Assembly (NCBI RefSeq): GCF_000699445.3
Contig: NC_067200.1
Coordinates: 12,671,256-12,735,255 of the forward strand
Direction: 5' to 3'
From: Schistosoma haematobium
Lineage: Eukaryota > Platyhelminthes > Trematoda > Strigeidida > Schistosomatidae
DNA length: 64,000 bases
The notes under the pieces are model-generated. The model did no database searches and was not told where the DNA came from. It saw nothing but the letters and a program-made list of their open reading frames with translations. A program made the translations under genes and the position numbers. Position 1 is the stretch's first letter; every line of letters starts with the position of its first letter. Positions 40,501 to 46,500 of the stretch are shown here, one piece after another.

Positions 40501-43500
40501 TTATATGACCATGTTCTTAACTAACATCGGTTCAATCATTCTTTCTCTTCAATAAAAATTAATATCAGAAGGGGTTTTTGTGGATATTATAGTAATTTCA
40601 GTAGTTGAGATCATGAGTCAATTGAAGCTAGATCATCATGAAAAATTTGGTTTCAAAAGGTATATCCTGGAGTTCTAGTGAGAAGCAGTGGCCAGTGGAG
40701 TTCAACGGGGTCTTTTGTGAGATAGTAACTCACTGATGACAATGGTGGATGTGTCGCTCGATTTCGTGGGTTAGTTGAAGTTAGACATTAACACCGTTGG
40801 TTGCCAGCTCAGTGGTCTAAAGGTGAAGCGCTCGCACGCGAGACTGATAGATCCTGGGTTCGAATTCCGCGAGGTGGGATCGTGGATGCGCACTCCCGAG
40901 GAGTCTCACAATAGGATGAAACGGCCGTCCAGTGCTTCCAGGTTTTCCATGGTGGTCTAGCTTTAATTGACTCATGATCTCGACTATTGAAAAATTAATT
41001 TGTTTAGAATATTAAATGGAACTTTGTTTAAAATTTTTTTCTCTTGTCCTGTTCATATTAATTTTATGAATTTTTAGAAGAAATCTATCATTTCAACTGT
41101 CGGATCATCTCGCTCGTGATTGTTGTGATCAATGTGTAAAAAATGTTGAGAGCCTACCGAAATCTGATGTTGTTGACATTTCCACATCAAATAGTGAGAT
41201 TCTTCTTGATCAAGGTAATACTCCAATTGATAAGAATCTTTCTAATAATAATAATATTGATAATAATAATAATATGCCCAATGGTTGTAACAGAAAGGTT
41301 GTAAGAATGGAAGACGAGGAGACAACAGCTAATTTTTATGCACGTTTAACTGCTGTAGAAATGTTGCTTAGAAATGCTGAATCTACTGAAGCTCGATTAG
41401 AAAAAGAATTTAGTCACTTAATAATCAATGATGAGAATTCATCATTGCCACCACCACCACCACCACCACCACCACCACCACCACCACCACCACCACCACC
41501 ACCACCACCACCACCACCACCACCACCACCACCACCATCGTCGTTGTCCACGGCCATTTTCATTGAAGATTCAAAACCAGAACAAGAGCAACGAATCTTG
41601 GATGAAAAATCTTTGATGAATGTAAGTTGTTATAGTTTTGATTATTAGTGTTTGTCTATTATATATTTAGTTATTTATTTTGTACATGATTCCTAATTGT
41701 TTGTCTGTGTATCTTTGTCTATCTGTTTATTTTGTATGAGCGTATAACAGTTTATTATTGTTAGTAAATAATGTATACCTGCTTTGGTTTGGGCATCCGG
41801 GCAGTATCACAGCTCTCACACATATCAAATGAGATTTGTGTGGCGCATATGTAGTTGGTGCCTCCTTGTACCAATATCTATGTGTTAAAATAAATAAATA
41901 ATGTATGAGATTGTTACTATCTGATGGTCTGATGGTGGTGACTGAACAATATGGATCTGAAGTTGATCATAATAACTCAGAAGATGTACTCACTCGTTAT
42001 CTTTTTTCCTTGATCTTAAATATTCCAGTGGTAGTCCTTCAATGTTATTACTATTTCGTTCTTTTTTAAACAGTATTCTCCATGTTTATTACTTAATTTT
42101 TATGATTTCTACGGTATTTTGTTCGATTTCTTTCAATATTCCTCATATTAATTTGATTGGATTGTGTTAATGTTGTATGCCGATTCGATTTAACCCATAT
42201 TTGTGCTCAGACTACTTGGATTATGTCAGATTCACCGACTGGAAAGTTTCCACTAAACAACTTGATGGTTAATTAAATATTGGAAAACACACAGACATAA
42301 AGTAGTCTGTAACCGTTAAAATTATTATTTTCTGTAACCATACAGACTGATAAAGTTGTATAGTGTAATTAATGTTTTTTGTCTGTATAAAAGTGAACCC
42401 TTGTATGCTACTTGGACTTAATATTATGATAATTAGTTTGTCTAATGAATATCCTAACCATGACTGTAAAAGCTTTAAAGTATTTCTCCGTTATCCCCTT
42501 CAAAATACACTATATACTCTCGGTAAATATGCTTATTTACATTTTTGTCTTCATCGTTCATGACGTCTCTGGAATAACTGAAAGGTGTTTAGGTTCTTCA
42601 ACCGTGTACCGCGTCGTTGGAACATATTTCAACTCTACATCGCGTCCTAGTACTGTAATCTCATAACCATATTTTCATTTCTGGATCAAAACAAAATACA
42701 GTGTGTATTTAATAGATAGTTTGGAGATCGAAATCCCTTAAGTTTTGTAACAAAGCATTTCTTAACTTCCGTTTACGTATGTATTGTACATAATAAAGTA
42801 ATCAAAATATCCATTGTTTAGTGATTGTGTGTCACGAAGATCAAGCTGAGTTAATGCAATTGATTGTCTATCCAATTACGTCATAACTACTAGCAGTCCT
42901 AGAAGGTATCTCTACGTGTTTATTCGACAAAAACCATGTTTATCCAGCTCTAAATACTAACCAATGTTGTTTATATTGTTAAGCTGCTAAGAGAATAGTG
43001 TATTGTGATCACTTAATAATTAGTAGGTTACAGTTTGAGGTGATAACATCAAGGCTAGCATGAAGTTATTATTAGCTCATTCGTTTTTTGATAGATGTCT
43101 TTACCCAGTGGGTTTTATTTGACATATATTAAGTTCTGTACTCTTACTTAACAGGAGTACTAATTTATTGAGTTCACCGATAATGAGTCCGGTTACTCTA
43201 ATGTTACTAATAACATTCATTTTACCTGTTATGCCTACTACGTATGCTAACGCTAACTGGTATTCTGTCTACCTATAGCCTGATCAATCAGAACGCGAGA
43301 AAAACCAACAATCTCAATCAAAAACTAAATAATTTCCACAACCCCTATACTAGTAATCAACATGTGCTCACTAGTGACTAGCTTCGTGAGGGAATTCTCG
43401 GAGTTATAGTGAGAAGCCGTGACCATTGGAGCTAATCCTTGTCGGGTAGAGACAGGTATCTACCTCAGTACAACGGAAGTTGGTCGCGCAGTTTCGTGGA

Positions 43501-46500
43501 TTGGCTGATGTTAGACACTATCACCGTTGGTTGCCGGCTCAGTGGTCCACTTGGTTAGGCGTTCGTGCGCGAGACCGAAGGCCCTGGGTTCTAATCCCGC
43601 GAGCGGGATCGTGGATGTGCACTGCTGAGGAGTCCCACAATAGGGCGAAACGGCCGTCCAGTGCTTCCAGGTTTCCAAAGGTGGTGGTCTAACATCAATC
43701 GGTTCATGATCTCAATGAAAAAAATTTAATATGTATTGTTTTCTGGCGTACATAATAATATGAATTAATTACAAGACCACAACGCATCATAAATAGGAAA
43801 TCATAATTTGTTCATAAATTAGGTGGATTGATGATGCAGTAATGAGTAACAGGGGCACAAATAATTGACCGTTATTTGTGACCACTAAAAGATATATCAG
43901 TAGAAGTATATTATGGGAACGAGTCAATCACGTTCAAAAACGCGGTTTTTCTTTACATATATAACGAACAACAGAAATATTATTGTACAGCGTTTAACGT
44001 TTAAAACGATCGTGAGAAACTATTTATCATCGTAAAGTAGAAATGGTACTATCGAACATATGATATACCCGATTCTGTCTCAATACATTTTATATGACAG
44101 ACAAATAGGCATTATACCTAAATCTTAATCCTGAAACAAATCTTCAACTGGTGACGCTATATTTTATGGATGAATTAATCAGATAGCGTGGAATTCGCTC
44201 ATCTTTTTTTGCATGATAGTTGATTCCTGCTTGTAATGAAAACCTTAACCCTAAACCCTTAATCCTTACCCTAAATAGCTAATCCTTACTGGTTTCCTCA
44301 AGATGAGTTCGAGAAGTCTTCGTCCATTACAATGGTATTGTTTTCTTTTTCGTAAGCTATCCATTTATAAGATCTGTTTTTTTGAATAATTAAGAACTGA
44401 TTGGAAATTTGTCGGACTTGTTTTAAGTTCGTCCTATTGTGGTGTGTGCTACTTATATTGACATAAATAGTATATGATGTTAGTCGTGAACATAAGGTCT
44501 GGCAGCAGAGAGACAAGAGGATCGAACAGTAAAGAATGGAAACACAGAATGCAATTTGTATGGAAATGCAAGAACAATGAATTCTGAGTGATTTTGAGAC
44601 AATTGGTGGACATTTTTCAAATTAAGCATTTACTTAATGATTGTAAGATTTTATTAAGAAGTCCTGTAATTTTGTATTAAATACATTCGATTGTCCCCAT
44701 TCGTGTTCTGTTCACTACACTATTATACTGTACTCTTGTTTAATATATCAACAGTTCAACTTAAGCTTACAATTGGGGAAGTGTAAAAGTATTATAAATC
44801 AGTTATTCATCCCCATATCACATTACTGTTACGAAAAACAAAAGGAAATTCAAATCATCGTGTATTGAATAAGAAAAAGAGAATTCAGCGAAGAAAATTT
44901 TCTTTTCGACGAAATCATTTACTTAAGCTGTACATTCGTATATATAGTTATATGAAAAATGTATGTCTATAGAAGGATAGAAAGGATTGTATCACAAAAA
45001 ATGAATTCGACAATAAATAACAAATGAGGTTAACGTACTAACAAAATTTAAGGGTCAGATAATAGTCCAATTGAACGATTGACAGATATGAAGAAAAACG
45101 ACAAAACAACAAAGGTCATAATAATAAACTGAATGATAATCAAGAAAACTTGTAAAAGGTAATAATAATAGATGATTAGAGTTTAAAGTGCAAAATAGTA
45201 ATTTAAAATATGGATAATAATAAAAGTGCATTAAAAAAAACACCTAGAAACATACCCATTAAGGCCAGGGAAGGATAAGAGGTTGGACAAATCGTTTCTG
45301 CACGCAAAGTTCAGGCTTTAGTTTGTGGATTGCCAATGCCTCTGAGGTGCATAAAATATTGATTCGAACCCCCTTCGATCCAGTTCCTTTGACTCTGTAA
45401 ACTATTTTAAACGAGGAGTCTTTTGGAGCGATATGTCCACAGTTGATTAAGTGCTCCTCTATTGAACTTTTGATTGTTTTTCGCTCCCCTTTCAAAAGCC
45501 AAGCCGGATAATGTTCCGAGATGCGTTTGGATAATGATCGCTTTGTGCGGCCTATGTAACATGCCCCACATGAGCAAGTGAATTTATAGATACACATTGA
45601 AGTGGCCCAAAGCGAAAGTTTGTCCTTTACACACCCCAGAATGGTAGGTCGGCTAGAGAAGATGATTCGAAGTTTAGCTGCGTGGAATGTTTTATTCATT
45701 GATTTCGAAATCCGTTTATTTAGGATTTCAGCAGCTGTATCTCCCTTAAATTCCATATTCATAAATAGAGTTTTTTCTCTACTGTCAATGCTTTATCATG
45801 GGGTCTAGGTACCAAGTTTCTATCAATGAATCTCGGTGGATAACCATTTTTGATGAGGGTCTGTTGAAGATAAAATAGTTCCCCATCTATTGTGTCATTG
45901 GAACAAATTCGCCTGATCCTTGAGGATAAAGAATGAATTAAGTTCCTTTTTCTAATTAATGGAACCCAACTGTGGAAGTTCGTGTATTGTCCATTCCAAG
46001 TGGGTTTTCTGTATATCGATCTCTGTAATAAACCGTCAGGCATTCTTTTTAAATGGATATCAAGAAAATGAAATTCGTGGTTTGTCTCTGCTTCTAAGGT
46101 GAATTGGATTGATGGGTGACAGCTATTGAAAATATTCAAAATATCATTGAGGTCACTGTCTTCTTCGCAAATAATGAAAGTGTCATCCATATATCTTTTA
46201 TATAAATGAAATCTTTCAATTATTGGTCGAAGTACCGAATTTTTTAGGTTCGCCATAAAACAATCAGCCAGGAGAGGACCCAATGGAGAGCCCATTGCAA
46301 CTCCATCTATTTGTTTATAGAAAATATCATTAAATCTAAATTGCACGTTGAGCGTACATCTTAGAAGTAGTTCTTTAAGGTAATGTATCGGGATACGCAT
46401 ATCAAGATTATTATTTTCAATATAGTCACATAAAAAACAAATGGTTTCTGTGAGGGGAACATTTGTGAAAAGAGAAGTGACGTCTAATGAGAACATTTTT

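Noticed and set aside
41428..41616. Poly-histidine open frame
   Set aside because: It is the CCA microsatellite of exon 11 read in another frame.
44875..44920. Hammerhead in the PLE-1 terminal region (CGACGAAATC text)
   Set aside because: No CUGANGA element is present; what remains is an A/T-rich hairpin (GAAAATTTTC).
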